DNA of 64,000 bases from Pestalotiopsis fici W106-1. Lineage: Eukaryota > Ascomycota > Sordariomycetes > Amphisphaeriales > Sporocadaceae. Where the stretch lies: contig NW_006917095.1 of assembly GCF_000516985.1 (NCBI RefSeq), positions 2,733,077-2,797,076 on the forward strand, written 5' to 3'. A program made the position numbers and the translations under genes. How positions within the stretch are numbered: the first letter of the stretch is position 1; each line of letters opens with the position of its first letter. This document shows, in pieces, positions 35,253 through 49,266 of this stretch. The notes beneath the pieces are model-generated. The model saw nothing but the letters and a program-made list of their open reading frames with translations, did not search any database and had not been told where the DNA came from.

Positions 35253-38200
35253 CTTGCGGCTTGCCTGGGACAGACCAGTTTTGTCAGTCAGTCTGTCAGG
35301 GCGGGAGGGATCCGAGAGACCCCGCGACGGCGGGTTATTAATTGTTAAGGTACACTCTAATCAGGACCAGTCTCGGATAGCCGACAATTCAGTCTATCCG
35401 GGGAAGCTTTCCAGAGAGTCTGTGCAATCCCTGAGGCGGCGTCGACAGTAAAATGCGGTCGGTGCAGCTCGTACCTAGGTAACATCCCTGATGGTCAGGT
35501 ATGTGACCTACGTAGAGGAGGGCCTCGAGGCGAGGGGGAGGAAAAAAAACAACAATGGTATGAACGCAGAAATGATGATGACCTAGGAGAGTGAATGATT
35601 ACAGCCAGTCGGTAGTCGTTGCTCTCGCCTCCTCCCTCGGATGCACGATTTTGTCCGTCTCTCTACCTTCTTCTCTCTCTTTCTGTTGACCAAGACAGAA
35701 ATGTTTGCCCGGGTGGATGGATCCCAAATCAAATTCCGCTGCCCATGGGCCTTGGCCTGTCCTCTCAAGGTCGGCCCCAAAAGATGACCTTAGCTCGCGA
35801 GGTGCTTGCTTGGTGCGGTTTCGCTGCTGCTGCTGCTGCTGCACAAAAAAAATGAGGATTTCCCAATTGGGAACTGTGGCCAGTCAATTGAGGCATGCAG
35901 AAACGAAACGGGGGGTAAGGCCAAGGGCCCAGGTTGAGTAGTGTAGAATTGCACCGTGTTACACCTGCTGCCAATGCAGGCCTGAGGGAGCTATTCAAGC
36001 TCGCTGCAGCCATCAGCATTTCGGCTCTGGACGCTGAGTGGACTGACGACCTCCGGGTTTTGGTCTCCTGCAGACGCGATTCATCTGAGTCGTCCGGAAC
36101 ATCCTCAATGAGCCAATACGGCTGACCACTCGAGCAAATTGGGTTGGTCGCCTGACCCAGTGATGACGGTGAGAAATCTTGCTTTTTAAGGGGGCAGGCA
36201 AAAAGCATAACACATTGCTTCAACCATGATGCATTGCCTTTTTCTGTCGTCTTTTGTTTGCAGTCCTGAATGCACAAGCTGTCCTAGGGTGACCATCCCT
36301 AGCGGCCACCAGTGGTGATCGTCGGCCGCTCCAAGGTACTTGAGCATCGCATGTGATCTGTAACGCAGTGACCTGTACCAGCAAGGCAGGCAGGTACCTG
36401 GCGCAAAAAGATGCCTGCTGGCTGCAGTGAAAGCTGCTTGAGAGATTTAAACGGCCCGGCTCCTCCTCGCAAACGCCTAGCTCCTGCGGTACGGCATCTC
36501 AGCAAGAGCACACCAAGAGGGGCAAGTTGCGAAAAATAATAATAATAGAAACTCGATCTCTCATATTTCCGCTGCAAGGCCTGTCGTCGATGCAGAAATG
36601 CGATCAAGCCTTCATTGGTCGACATGTTGCTGCTTCGCTGGCCGTGCAGCTCCTCGAATCTCAAGCTTCCCCGGCTCGGTAGCGGCACATGTCCCCAGGC
36701 CAGATTGAGTGGCTGAAGCTGACTGTCGACTCGCCAATCATACTGCCCAACTGCCTCTTCACTGCACTTTCCGTCCAGATCATTCAAGCCTATCGCAAGC
36801 ACGGATCAAGAGTTCGTTCAGGCGTCGTGTCCAACCTGTATGGGAATGTCGGATCAGCCATTCTTGATCAGGCGAGGAGATCTAGCACCATTGATCGCCA
36901 TCGTTTGTATGTATGTATAATAAATCCTGGCAGAGCAGAGAGGGTCGCCACGGTATGCATTCCTGATTTGCTGAGTAGGTATGTACCATACGTATTATAA
37001 AACGCATGACAAACGACGATGGGGTGCGACGATGGCGACTTGAGATGAAAAGAGAATTTGTTTCTTGTTTCTGGTTGCTCCTTGCTTCAGCTTTTTTTTC
37101 CCTTGAAAAATTCTAAAAAGATCAATAAGCCCTCCCGCTCTGGGACCCAACACTTATCTATATAGGGCTCTCTGGTCCATACCGCCTTTTCGACTTTCCA
37201 TCAAAAGTGTCGCCTCTGCTACCTACATGCACAATGCGCTGGCATGACCTGGCAGCTTTCTATAGGATCCACCCATGTACAATCCGTCCGTACAATGCCT
37301 ACCAATTTGTAAATGGCTCCGAAACCCCAATTGTTCAGCGTTGGATGATCCGGGGGAAAGGCGACCTTGATGTTAGCTGAACTGCGAGATGCGCTGGCAC
37401 TAGGGAATAAGAGCAGTCATCAGTGCCGATTAGCTACCCTCGGGTATCTGCCATTGCGTATGCGCTTGCTCACCAAGCCCAATTACATCATTTCTATTTG
37501 TTCTCTCCTCTGAGGGAACAGATCTTGGGCATTCCTACATTTAATATGCCGTCAATGCCAAAACTTTGGCGGTGAGAAACAGACCAAGCACACGACGTGC
37601 CAACTAGGTACTCAAGGTAGGCCCTCTTACCCAATGTTGGTATGTCGAATACAGCTCAATCAGCAGTCTTGGTTACAACTCATGGATAGTTTGTTGTGTC
37701 TGAGACTCCAAGCACAGTAAGCAGATACAGGTATTTCTGTCTTTTATACATCATTCAAGCAATTTTCCACTAGAAAGTGGGCAATCGCTGTGGGAACAAA
37801 GAGGTCTGTCAATGTCTGCATAAGTGCATCATACAGCTACAAAAAGGTAATACAATTTTGCAGAGGACTATCAGCTTTGAAAGGGAAAGTCAGTCTAAAA
37901 CAAAAGTCATTGCAAACAGATAATCCCCACGGGGATTACCTAAGCACAGAGAAGGGATATGGATTCGGGCCAGCTGTTTGGTGAACAAGCCCGCTGAGCT
38001 TTTCGACTTCAATGGAAGAATTGCTTGCTACCAATTACCTACATTACCTACCAATCTGCCCTAAGATTTAACCTTTTAGTGCAAAGTTGGCACTGATCTC
38101 CCACCATTGGGCGGAAGAAGTGGGGTCCACGCATCGGCGCCTCTCCCCATTATTTCCCCGACCGCGAATCCCATACCTGGTAGTTGGTGATTTCTTGTGC

Positions 38201-38583
38201 CATTCCCGTCGCCGCGTGAGTGTGTCTTCTGCTGCTGCTTTCCTAATCTTGTGCTCTTTGGTCCCATTGATGGGCGCAATCCCGACCGACATAGACGCCT
38301 CCTGGATTTCCTCTCATCAGCTGCGCACACAGTACACTATCTCGACCTCGACCTGCTGAACCTTCGAATTGACACGAGTCGCATTGCCATGTTCAGAGGA
38401 GGACGCGGCATACCGTAGCGCTAGGTCTTGGACACATCCTCCATTGCGCGCTCCTGCACATTCTCGCACCATTATCCTCTGCCTTGTTGGAACATATCAA
38501 AAGGCACAGTAGAATGCTATAAGGCAGGCCGATCGCGCAGGAAGAGGTTGTTTTATTTATTGCAGCAGATATTGGCAGTTTGC

Positions 38584-38609
38584 TGAGAGAGAAAGAGAGA
38601 GAGAGAGAG
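38584..38609 (+). repeat. GA dinucleotide tract
   Basis: Near-continuous GA repeat about 240 bp upstream of the SET2 start codon, in the likely leader or promoter. Confidence 0.7.
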
Positions 38610-38848
38610 CCTTCTGGCCCGCTGAGCACCTTGAGAAGTGAAAGCAGGGACGCCACTCGAGCTGGCCCAGCAGTTTTTTTTCACCCCCTTCAACCTTCGT
38701 GCGCAAAACTAGCATCAGTCGCCAGCAACTCTTCTCTATACTGGAGACTCCCGCAAACATACTCCTGCCGCCAATTCTTTCCGCAACTACCACTTCGGCG
38801 AACGACGACCCTCCCTAGTTGCCATCATTTGCCGATCCGTCTTCCACC

Positions 38849-41500
38849 ATGGAGGACGAAGAACGCATCAAAGCTAGCCTCCAGGGCTTGACGGTTGAGA
38901 CCAAACCAGACGTGTTCGCAGTGAACGAGACCGAGGTGAAGAAAGAGGACGACAGTGCCCCAGGGTCCAGTGGCTCGAGATCCAGGTCGCATAGCATGTC
39001 GCCAGACCAAAAGCCACGCAGTGACAGCGCGTCAACGCCAGACGTGAATGGGGTACAACCACAAAAGTCTCGAAAGGGCGCGCAAAAGTCAGCACCTCGG
39101 CAACCCCCTCTCTTCAATCACCTCCCCGACGTCACGGAGGAGGCTACTGGCCACTTTCAACTGATTCCGGATTGTTTGTACGGATCCAAATCTCTTGGTG
39201 CTTCGGAACATGATACCTTGGATTGCGATTGCGCTGAGGAGTGGCGCGATGGTAAGAACCATGCATGTGGCGAAGATGCCGACTGCATCAACCGTATCAC
39301 CAAAATGGAGTGCTTCGACCGAGAGTGTAACTGTGGCGACGGCTGCGAGAATCAACGCTTTCAACACAAAAGATACGCCAACGTCTCTGTCATCAAGACG
39401 GAGAAGAAGGGTTTTGGATTACGAGCAAACTCGGATTTGCAAGCCAACACCTTCATCTATGAGTATATCGGTGAGGTCATCAATGAGCCAACATTCCGGC
39501 GGCGAATGATGCAATACGACCAGGAAGGTATCAAGCATTTCTATTTCATGTCTCTGCACAAGAATGAGTTTGTAGATGCGACCAAGAAGGGTAACCTCGG
39601 TCGCTTCTGCAACCATTCTTGCAACCCCAACTGCTATGTCGACAAGTGGTGTGTTGGCCCTAAGATGCGCATGGGCATTTTCACCAGCCGTGAGGTCAAG
39701 GCAGGCGAAGAACTCGTGTTTAATTACAACGTCGATCGCTATGGCGCAGACCCTCAGCCCTGTTACTGCGGTGAAAGCAACTGTATTGGCTTCATTGGTG
39801 GAAAGACGCAGACAGAGCGGGCAACCAAATTGTCTGCTGCAACGATTGAGGCCCTCGGCATTGACGATGCCGACAGCTGGGATACCACGGTCGCAGTCGT
39901 CAAGAAGCCCCGCAAGAAGCGAGTTGAGGAAGACGATGAAGACTACGTTAATAGCGTACAGGCTCGTGGTCTTGACGATGAAAAGGGGGTGCAAAAAGTC
40001 ATGGCTTCGCTCATGCAGTGCAAAGAGAAATGGATTGCTGCTAAACTCTTGGAGCGTATCGAGCGCTGCGAGGAACGTCTCCTCCCCAGCATTGTCCGCG
40101 TCCACGGATATGAGATCCTCAAAACGACGCTCAACTCTTTCAAAGACGATCGCAACCTGGTTCTCCAAATTCTTCATATCCTAAACAGGTTCCCGCGCCT
40201 AACAAGAAACAAGATTACCGATTCCAAGATTGACGTGGTCGTTCAACCTCTGGTCGACTCGGAGCACGAGGATATTGCAGCTGAGTCGAAGCAGTTGCTG
40301 GAAACTTGGAGCAAATTGGAAACAGGCTATCGTATCCCTCGCAAAGCCCGAAATGCTCAAGGGGCTACTGCACCTGTCAACTCCTTTGAGGAACGTCGTG
40401 GCGGCCCCCGGCTTGAGGAGCCACAACAAAAAGTCACCAATGCCCCGCTGCCGGACAATGTTCCCAAAGGCCCTCGAAACAGCGTACCCCAGCGAAACAT
40501 GAATGTCGTTCATCAGCCACGCCAGCGTCGCCCGCCTGATCAGAGTACACTTCCGCCTGGCTGGTTCATTGCGTATGACCAATCAGGCAAGTATTATTTC
40601 TATACCAAAGGTGGAACTGTGCAGTGGCATAAACCAAATGTCCCGGCGCCTGAGGCCTTCCAAACGGCACCATCCAGAGCTGTGCAGGAGCAAAAGTCGT
40701 TGCAGGATCTTATTGATTCTGTATCCAAGCCCAAGTCTGCCACCCAAACACCCCAGCAAGTCAGCACACCTGCCCAAGACGCCAAGAAGGAAAAATGGCG
40801 CTCGCTCCCTGTTGAGAAGCAGATGAAGATATACGAGAACACCCTCTTTCCTCACGTCAAATATGTGATGGACAAATTCCGACACAAGCTCCCAAAGGAG
40901 GATCTGAAGAAGTTTGCCAAGGAGGTGAACAAGAAGTTAGTTGCGTCAGACTACAAAAATCGCCGTGTTGAAGATCCGAATACGATATCCAAAAAGCAGG
41001 AGCAGAAGATCAAGAGCTACGTCAAGGACTTCTTTGATAAAGCTGTTGTCAAGTACAATGCGAATGAGAGAAGGAAGAACGACAAGCTCAGAAACGGAGC
41101 CAGCAGCTCACCCAAAGGACCGCAAACTGCCGCCAAGGTTGAGGCCGAACTGAAGGACGATGATGTTGAAGATGACATGGCCATGACTGACGATGAAGGC
41201 GCCAACTCCACACCGTCGGAGCAGAAACGGAAGCGGGATGACGGTGATGATACCGGTTCGAACCCGTCCGAGCCATACGCAAAACGCGTAAAAGAGGAAG
41301 ATGCACCTACGCCGCCACCTCCTCCGCCACCCCCTCCAGCTGTGGACGCTTCTGACAACGTGGTGGCTTCGGCCGATTCAGATGCCCTCCGGCAGCAGGA
41401 AGCTGAACTCGAACGGGAAAATGAGCTTAACAGGCTAGAATTCGAACGAGAACAGCTTGGCAATGGTAATCAACAGCAATCTACTGTCCTGAGCCACTAG
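38849..41500 (+). CDS. SET2: histone H3 lysine-36 methyltransferase
   Basis: A single uninterrupted exon encodes 883 residues. Order of parts: disordered acidic N-terminus; AWS zinc-binding domain about 124-176 ([27 protein letters not shown]); SET domain about 178-296, with GEVINEPTF, the substrate/cofactor motif [13 protein letters not shown] near 251-263 and FNYNVDRYG; post-[16 protein letters not shown] about 305-317; helical region 370-500; WW domain about 568-597 ([18 protein letters not shown]); SRI domain about 648-738; then a charged tail with a nine-proline run. The SRI domain binds the phosphorylated RNA polymerase II tail and couples methylation to transcription elongation. All catalytic and zinc cysteines look present. 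The start at 38849 (ACCATGG context) is the first ATG of the frame. Confidence 0.97.
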   Translation: MEDEERIKASLQGLTVETKPDVFAVNETEVKKEDDSAPGSSGSRSRSHSMSPDQKPRSDSASTPDVNGVQPQKSRKGAQKSAPRQPPLFNHLPDVTEEATGHFQLIPDCLYGSKSLGASEHDTLDCDCAEEWRDGKNHACGEDADCINRITKMECFDRECNCGDGCENQRFQHKRYANVSVIKTEKKGFGLRANSDLQANTFIYEYIGEVINEPTFRRRMMQYDQEGIKHFYFMSLHKNEFVDATKKGNLGRFCNHSCNPNCYVDKWCVGPKMRMGIFTSREVKAGEELVFNYNVDRYGADPQPCYCGESNCIGFIGGKTQTERATKLSAATIEALGIDDADSWDTTVAVVKKPRKKRVEEDDEDYVNSVQARGLDDEKGVQKVMASLMQCKEKWIAAKLLERIERCEERLLPSIVRVHGYEILKTTLNSFKDDRNLVLQILHILNRFPRLTRNKITDSKIDVVVQPLVDSEHEDIAAESKQLLETWSKLETGYRIPRKARNAQGATAPVNSFEERRGGPRLEEPQQKVTNAPLPDNVPKGPRNSVPQRNMNVVHQPRQRRPPDQSTLPPGWFIAYDQSGKYYFYTKGGTVQWHKPNVPAPEAFQTAPSRAVQEQKSLQDLIDSVSKPKSATQTPQQVSTPAQDAKKEKWRSLPVEKQMKIYENTLFPHVKYVMDKFRHKLPKEDLKKFAKEVNKKLVASDYKNRRVEDPNTISKKQEQKIKSYVKDFFDKAVVKYNANERRKNDKLRNGASSSPKGPQTAAKVEAELKDDDVEDDMAMTDDEGANSTPSEQKRKRDDGDDTGSNPSEPYAKRVKEEDAPTPPPPPPPPPAVDASDNVVASADSDALRQQEAELERENELNRLEFEREQLGNGNQQQSTVLSH

Positions 41501-44500
41501 ACCTGCCCCGCCTAGTTGGACATTGCCAATCAACAGTCCACATAAGCCTTGCTGTGAACTTGCTCAACCAGAGCAAGCCAGAACGTTCCGTTACCTGCCA
41601 AACTTTGGCCATGGTGAAAAAGCGATATTGACTTGTTCTATAATGGCTCCTCGCTTGTTGCAAAACCCAACGACGCAACTCTTTCGAGCGCTTGCAGATC
41701 AATCGAATCCCTTCATTTTGCGCTATAGTCCCTTGGTTGATGTGTATGCTATGTCACCAAGTGTCTTTTTTTCTTCTCTCTTCTCTTGCCCTCAATCATG
41801 CCTCGATTTGTTACTTTGTTACTCTTCGCATTTTTTTTTTTCGTCATCAACAACCGGCGTCTCCCTGGATGGACGGCATTGAGACACAAGATGCCAAGTT
41901 GGACCATTTTCATCCTTGTTATGACATTTTGAGCATCGCCCGGACAACAAAAGGGCCTTCACATTTTACATAAAAGGTGGTGAGCGGCATAGGCGTTTGG
42001 GTTGTTTCGAGGCATAAAGGGGACATGACGCCGGTTGTTCGGATTCGTCACCGAACAAGCGGCTATCCTGCATCAACAGTGGCGTGTATTCTTTAATAAT
42101 GCGGTGAAGTGAATCTGTTGGGGGCAGTATTGTGACTGCCTCAAGACCTGGTATATCGGTGGTGAGAATGGGTCAATCTTGATATCATATATATCTAGAG
42201 GGATGGCGTGTTGTACGTGCAGTCAAATTAGACGACATGAAATACATGTCAGTCATTAGGAAAAAGTCTATACCCCATGATTGTTTGCCTATAGCTGTGT
42301 TAATTCGTTGAGTTGCGGAAATGGACTACCGTGTCTGATGAGCGACTTGCAAATAAATAATGTAGACAATAGTATTACAATAAAATATGTTGGCGATGAT
42401 AAGCAGCCCGATTCGACAAATGTATTATCTGGCGAGAGTGTGAGGGCCATCGACTATACGTGTGCATCTTCCATCGTTGCAAATGAATGGCTCTATACTG
42501 CGGATTTCCGAGACATATACCTCGGGCCAGAGAGTTGCAAGCAGTTACTAGATGGAGGCGGTAGTTATCGAACTCCCGTGATTGGAACGGGAAATGATTT
42601 GGCAACGACCAATTGGTTGCATTGGAAAACCGTGGTTTACTTGCTGACTTTGGGGAGGTGGTCGGATTCCAAGTCCAAGATCCCCCTTGCTCGGTCATCT
42701 GAGCAGCTCTACCTAGCCGTAAATGGGACGAGCAGCGACAGGAGGGATCTCGGGATAGAGCCGGACGAGTCCTTCATTCGCCAAAAGAATGAAATATCCG
42801 GCTTCCCCGTGGCCAGCGTGTGACACAGCAGTTGAACACGCTTACGGGATACTAGTCCTGGCAGAGGGTACACTGTATCAGTCCAATGACCCCTGCACGT
42901 CGGAGCCGCTGCGATACGACATCAAGGCCATGGCTCTTAAGTGTTTACTCCAAGTCAAGGTCCAATGGGGACCTCGAATTATACATGTGGCTTCGGAGAC
43001 TGAGTCACGATATATGACAAGAGCAGCTCTTGGCATCACTTTTTCCCCATGCCTACTATTATGCGGGCTGTGGAGGACGAAGCATTGCTCCTAATGCCAG
43101 ATTCGTGGCGTGGGGGATTTTTCCCTGAACAGCTGACAGTGACATCATTGCACTTGCGTGCCAATGCCTAATCGATGATGGGAAGATCTCCAAGATGCAG
43201 ACATGAGAACTCGGGACCTCACCATCTGCTGGTCGGGGTTTGCGATGGGGGGTCTAACCGATTTGCTAACATGATGAGTTATCACCGTGATTGAAAAATA
43301 AGTCGCGACCACTAACGTGCAAGACTTATTATCATCGCCCAGGCAATCATCCCAGAACAGAGTCATTGTTTGACAGTATGCACTAAAGTATACAACCAAG
43401 CACCATCGGTAAATCGGTTCCCGTCACGCCCGTCGCGTTTGGTTGCTCCAATCACAGCCCAATAGTGACAAGGCTTTTTCCGAAAAGACCCTGGGATTTA
43501 GCAGCTCACTTCTCCCTAAAGGCGCGAACCCCACCGCAAAAAGGGTCGTACAACAGCATATTTCCAGTGTGAGAGAGACAGAGAGAATCCTCAACGAACA
43601 CAAAGTCTTTGGTGGGAGATACCAAACAAGGACAATAGCAGCTTCAGATTTGATGCCTGTCCCACCGGCAACGACCCGCCTTTAGGATCCGGCGAAGCAA
43701 TTTTCTTTTCTGGGGACTATAACCCAACCTACCGTAATCCTCGCCGTTAGCTCCGGGGCCCTGGTATGGCACGATATTCCGTACTCGTATGCCCGATGCC
43801 CAACGTTCACCCTCGCCTACCATTCTGGAACAAAAGACAGGTGTGAACGTGTAGTTCGGAGAAAGATTGGCATACGCATAAAATTCAATCCTTGTTATCA
43901 AGCTCTCTGATTGCTGAACATTTGCCCCTGAGCTTCATAATCGCAGAAAAAACAGCTGGAAATCACAAATCCAGGCACGCTGGGCTAGGTCCATATCCAT
44001 TTGTTTAGCACTCGACGATCACTGGACAATACGTACACTACTCGACCTGCATACGAGTTTCTGGGAGGCTTGGCTTGGCTTGGGGGGTCCCTCGAGAATT
44101 GCCAGGTTCTGTCGGTTTTCTTTCTTCCTTTTATTCTTCCTCAACCGTCTTGCCACGGCATCCCTTATCGTGTTTCTTGAGCTTGGTACTTGCACGCACC
44201 TTTTCTCCGTCGGCGAGAAGGAAACCTACAAGAAAGTCAAACAACATCCCTAAGCCAAGCACTTGCTCATGCAAGCAGCGCATCAAATCTCCGTGGGTGT
44301 CAGAATTCGTTACAAGACAAGACAGCAAACAGATCCACAAGGATTCCCCAGCTTTTCCGCCTCGGTCTTTACTTAGCTTCCCGTCACCTTTCTCAGTGTC
44401 GGATAGGCTGACGACGAATATCAACGGGCAAGGGAGGGAAAAAAAAAAAAAAAAAAACCAAGTCAATCGAAAGTCTTTGAAAAACCTCAAACAGACAGAG

Positions 44501-45068
44501 AAAAGAAGATCTATGACCACTTTCGCGCCTCGACAGCCTACCTACCTAGGTAGAGTATCAATCAACTTTATAACCAATCCGGCTCACTAAAGGTTCAGGC
44601 GACGCCTCTCCCGTGTTCCGCGACAAAAGGCCTGCTAACAGAGACGCTCAACACGTTTAATTTGCCTCCAATCAACCCAAGTCCCTCACTCTCTCACTTT
44701 TTAACCCCGCGCCAACGTCCGTATCACCTGCAACCCAAGGAAGGCGACCAAACAAACCCCCCCAGCGCCCGCCCCAAGGAAAAGCACAGGCAGAATTGGA
44801 GAGCGTGGTTCGACTCGAGCCAACAACAGTCGAGTCGACAGCCCAAGCCCAGCAAACGCGCGACGGACGGGCAGAGAAAGAGAGAGAGAGAGGAAAGTTG
44901 GCATCGATTATTGTTTTAACATACCAAAACGCATATTCTTCCCACCATACGCTATTTTGCCCTTTTTTTCTTTCTTTCTTCTTTCTCGTCCCCCCCAACC
45001 GTCAACGGGCCAATTCCTCAAGCTCGACTCCTGCGCCGACACCGTGATCAAGTTCATCGCCGCCAATT
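41501..45068. other. gene-free stretch upstream of the PAS kinase gene
   Basis: This 3.6-kb interval starts with the SET2 3' end. A 180-codon frame at 42281 lacks an initial ATG and recognisable features. Near the right end are a 19-A run (44439-44457), the palindrome CTACCTAGGTAG (44542-44553) and a pyrimidine-rich leader before 45069. No other gene is supported. Confidence 0.5.
44439..44457 (+). repeat. poly-A tract, 19 bases
   Basis: Homopolymer about 610 bp upstream of the PAS kinase start codon. Confidence 0.8.
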
Positions 45069-48000
45069 ATGAAACATACTCATGGTGGAGAGCAACAGGA
45101 ACACGGTAAGTCTTTCAAAGACGAGCCACAGGGCCAAATTGGTCCAGGAGAGGCAGCAGAAGCACCAGCACCAGCACCATGAGGAGGACCGCGATAGCGA
45201 CGCAGTGTATCCCTCATCTTGCTGCAATACTATGCAAACACTAACACGTTTACTCTACCGAAGGCGCCGACACCGAGAACGCTAGATACGATGAAGAGCC
45301 GCAACGAGGACGGGGCCGGAGCAAGCTCTCGACGCCTCTACAGATCCCCAAGAATCGTAGTGCCGGTAACCTCGCCGTCGTGTCCGAGTCGCCGGTCCGA
45401 GAGGGCGAGTCCCTCGAGCGTTCGGACTCGAGGATTCGATTCTCCTTCGATGCCGGATCAAGTGTTGATTATGACTCTCTCACAAGGTGCGAAACCTTTT
45501 TCCTCGGTGCCCATCTATTTACTACTGGTTGCTCCTCGTGAACAACCCTGCGATCCTCCCGCCGCCCTAGTCCTTCGTGTCACGTCACATGGCTGTGCAT
45601 CACAACCTCTCGGGGTCAGCTTTTGCTGACTGCTAATCTCACCCTGACCTGACTGCCTGCTTGCCTGCCTGCCTGCCTGCCTTTGCACTGTTCTCGAAAA
45701 TCTGCTTGGATGACCCTGTTGAAAATCTGAATTGTAATATTGACACGATGTGAATAGGTCTTCCCTTATGACGGATCATGACCATGGCCTTGGCCCGTCC
45801 GGTCTGCGACGAATTCGGCAGAATCATCCCGTACGCGCTCCAACCCTTCCCTCATCTGCCGCCTCCTCTCGAAGTCCCTCAACTAGTCTCGCGAGGACGG
45901 CTTCCCTAGTAATGATGATGTCGCCTACCAACCAAACCCCAATGTCCGCCGGTCCCAGCTCTCCGAGTTTCACAGAGGACCTTTCTCGCTTCCCTTCTGA
46001 ATCTCTCCACTCGTTTTCGTTCGCCCACCAGTCTGAGGACTTTATACAAAATCGACAGAGTGTTTTGAAGCGGTCTATAGAATTCATGAAAGACCGCATG
46101 GGCTGGGCTGTTTCGCATAATGCTGCTATAGCAAGTGCCCAAGCAAGAGTGACGGGTGATGTTGAGACGCAAACCATGCTTGATCTTTTGGCCAAGGCAC
46201 AGCTTTTGGGTGCCGGTAATCTTCCACATCAGGACATTGATTCGACCTTTGTGCCTGGTCCCCTAACTGGCCCAGCCGATGTATCCGGGCAGAATGTATT
46301 CGAAAAGGACTTCATCCCAAGAACGCACAGCCCAGAGTCCTTCTCAACGCCCCTCGTCTCTCCCTCTGATGCAAGGTCGCCACGTATGGAAAGTCTGTCA
46401 GTTGTCAAATCGACCGAGAGCAATATATCCCCAAAAACAAAGTATTTGGAGATTGCCAAGGAACCGTCAGACTCGGAGAATTCATCGCGAACACCCACGA
46501 ATGAAAGCGCAACGACGGCAGGAACTTCACCTCCAATCTCGACGAAGCCAATTCTCAAGAGGACGTATACCGACGTGGCACCCATGTCCATGCAACAAAA
46601 GCTCTTGGACGCTCTTTCGCAGCCCTACGTGGCTGGACAACAACCGTCATACCCCGATGTGTTGATCTCGCCTACGATACCACCACATCGTGGTCCCTCG
46701 TCCCTAAGCATTCCGGGTAGCCTAAGTTCGTCTGTCCATGGTCATACCACTCGATGGGTTCCCGCAGCACAGGCCATCTTTACAACAGAATCCAAACCCC
46801 CGTGGACGATTCTGGCAGCAAATGACCTAGCATGTCTTGTATTCGGTGTCACTAAAGCCGAAGTCCGGAAGATGGGCATATTGGAAGTTGTACAGGAAGA
46901 ACGGCGGGCATGGCTGGAGAGCAAACTGAAGGGCATTGATACAGATGAGCTTGTTCAGGTACCAACTCCGAAGAAAGCAGCCAAACCACCACCAGTTTCG
47001 AGTGGCTCGGCTCTGCTAGGTGGGCGAGGCGGGATAACAGCTCAATTGCTGAGCAAGCCGAATTCTCGAGCACAACCACCCAAGGCACCTCCGCTACGTG
47101 CGCAGACTGTTCACAGCGGAGATGTGACTCCTTCGAAGCCGCGAGCTTTGGCGAACCACAATAGCACAAAATCTAGAGGAGTTCTGCTTTGTGGCGATGT
47201 GGTTCCGATACAAAAGCGTAATGGCGCAACGGGTGCAGCAAGCTTATGGGTCAAGGAGAAGCGGATAGGGCTCATTTGGGTTCTCGAGGAAATTCATGAA
47301 GACGTGGCGTTTATCAAGCTCGACGAAGAGGGCATTGTGACCAAGATCTCGGGCGAAACGGCACCGATATGGGGGGACAACTTGATTCAACCCGGTATCG
47401 ATATCGGAAAGCTGATTACGCGGATCCCTCGTCAAGGTATTGATCCTAGAGAAGGCGCTATTGACTATGCACAGATTGCGAGGCGCAAGTACTTCACCTG
47501 CCGCAACAGTAACAAAACAAACATACCAGCTACTGTCGTACAGACTAGAGGCGAGACGGAGCTACGGGTGTCGAGCTTCCCCCACATTGCTGGCATTGTT
47601 GTTGTGGAAACGGGCTCGCTGCATATCAAGAGCTCGAACTCAGTCTTCTGCGGGGCTTTATTTGGGCACGAGAAGCCCGATGGTCTTCACATTAACAATC
47701 TTATTCCCGACTTTGACAAGATTATCAACACGCTGAAAGAGCAAGAAGGCGTCCAGTTCCAAGACGGCATCGTCATCCCAGAGCACAACTTCAGAAAGGC
47801 AGCAGCATTCTACGCGGTTCGTGCAGGCAGACCAGACGCTCCGACCAACTTTCTAAACCCCGAAGGCCTACCTGCTAAACACAGGGACGGCACAGAGCTG
47901 AAGATCGACGTCCAGATGCGCGTCGTCAAGAGTGAAAAGAGAGCCAAGAGTGAATCTGGCGGAAGTGACGACGAAATGTCTTCGTCCGAGGAGGCCATCA

Positions 48001-49266
48001 CATTCAGCGAACCGGAGCTGGTCTTTGCACTGTGGATCACATACTCGAGACATCTACACGCACCGAGACTTCCTTCCATTGCCACCAACGATTCACTGCT
48101 CTCCACGGCAGAAACACCATTACATCAACCATCCCCGGGTCAGACTCCCGCACGCTCGCCGCCTCGCGAGGTCAGTTCTGATAATGACGAGGAAGAGGAC
48201 GACAAAGACGGCCTTGACCAAGAGCGCCAAGGCAATGAGAAGGAGTCGAGAAAAGTATCTACCGCTTCAGCTCTGACGACGCAACTAAAGAATATGGCAA
48301 TCAACGCCACGGCAAAAATAACCGGAGGGGCAAAGACCGATGAGAAGACTGCCAAATCAGCTCAAGCCGTACCCAAAGTTGTTGAACCTCACACCGGCAA
48401 AAAGACAATTGATGATTTTGTCATCTTGGAGGATATGGGACAAGGCGCCTATGGTCAAGTCAAGCTTGCTAGATACAAGCAAAACGGTGGTAGAAAGGTC
48501 GTCTTGAAGTACGTCACAAAGAAGCGGATTCTGGTGGACACGTGGACCCGAGACCGAAAGTTGGGCACAATCCCCCTAGAGATTCATGTGCTCAACTATC
48601 TACGAAAGGATGAGCTCAGACATCCAAACATTGTTGAGATGGAAGACTTCTTTGAAGATGAGACCAATTACTACATTGAAATGGCTCCTCATGGTTTGCC
48701 TGGCATGGATTTGTTCGACTACATCGAGCTACGAGCCAATATGGAGGAACGAGAATGCCGGAGCATATTTGTCCAAGTCGCGCAGGCTGTTCACCACCTT
48801 CACACCAAGGCGAATGTAGTTCACCGGGACATCAAAGACGAGAATGTCATCCTAGACGGGGAGGGGCATATCAAGTTGATTGATTTCGGAAGTGCAGCAT
48901 ACATCAAGAGCGGGCCATTTGATGTATTTGTTGGCACAATTGGTGAGTTTATGATCGCAACATCCTAACCAGCTGGATCGCGCTAACAAGATATCAGATT
49001 ACGCGGCCCCCGAGGTCCTTGCAGGAAATCCCTATGGCGGCAAAGAACAAGACGTATGGGCTCTGGGAATTCTGCTCTACACCATCATCTACAAGGAGAA
49101 CCCCTTCTACAGCATTGACGAAATTATGGATCGAGATTTGCGGGTACCTTATACGATCAGCGACGAGAGTATCGACCTCGTCCGCTGTATGCTCAACCGA
49201 AACGTGTCTCAAAGATACACGATCGACCAGGTCATCAACCATCCTTGGTGTCAGATGGAGCTTTAG
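45069..49266 (+). CDS. PSK1: PAS-domain serine/threonine protein kinase
   Basis: Four exons (45069-45105, 45264-45486, 45758-48942, 48998-49266) encode 1237 residues. A PAS-like domain lies near 417-480 (TRWVPAAQAIFTT, AANDLACLVFGVTKAEV). A second conserved region follows near 540-720 (IGLIWVLEEIHEDVAFIKLD). The kinase domain is about 974-1233: glycine loop GQGAYGQVKLAR, VVLKYVTKK, catalytic HRDIKDENVIL near 1109, IDFGSAAY near 1128, and YAAPEVLAGNPYGG encoded across intron 3. Yeast PSK kinases partition glucose between storage and cell-wall glucan by phosphorylating Ugp1 and regulate translation; the same role is inferred here. Introns 1 (158 bp) and 2 (271 bp) have branch sites CACTAAC and TTGAC. 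Intron 2 has the weak donor GTGCGA but joins DYDSLTR to SSLMTDHD in frame. The kinase part is certain; exon 1 is least secure. Confidence 0.92.
45654..45683 (+). repeat. TGCC tetranucleotide microsatellite inside PAS kinase intron 2
   Basis: About six TGCC units with one TTGCC interruption, in the middle of the 271-bp intron. The same unit occurs at 35214-35252. Confidence 0.7.

Larger units (their letters stand above)
34563..38848. other. gene-free stretch between divergent AT-hook and SET2 genes
   Basis: This 4.3-kb interval probably carries both promoters and leaders. Seen: a CTGCC/TGTC simple repeat (35214-35252), the palindrome TACCTAGGTA (35472-35481), an AAT run near 36537-36546, and a GA tract (38584-38609) shortly before SET2. 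Frames of 60-170 codons occur but show low complexity or no features. Confidence 0.5.

Noticed and set aside
42281..42823. 180-codon frame between SET2 and the PAS kinase
   Set aside because: Its first codon is not ATG, no exon neighbours extend it, and no motif is visible.
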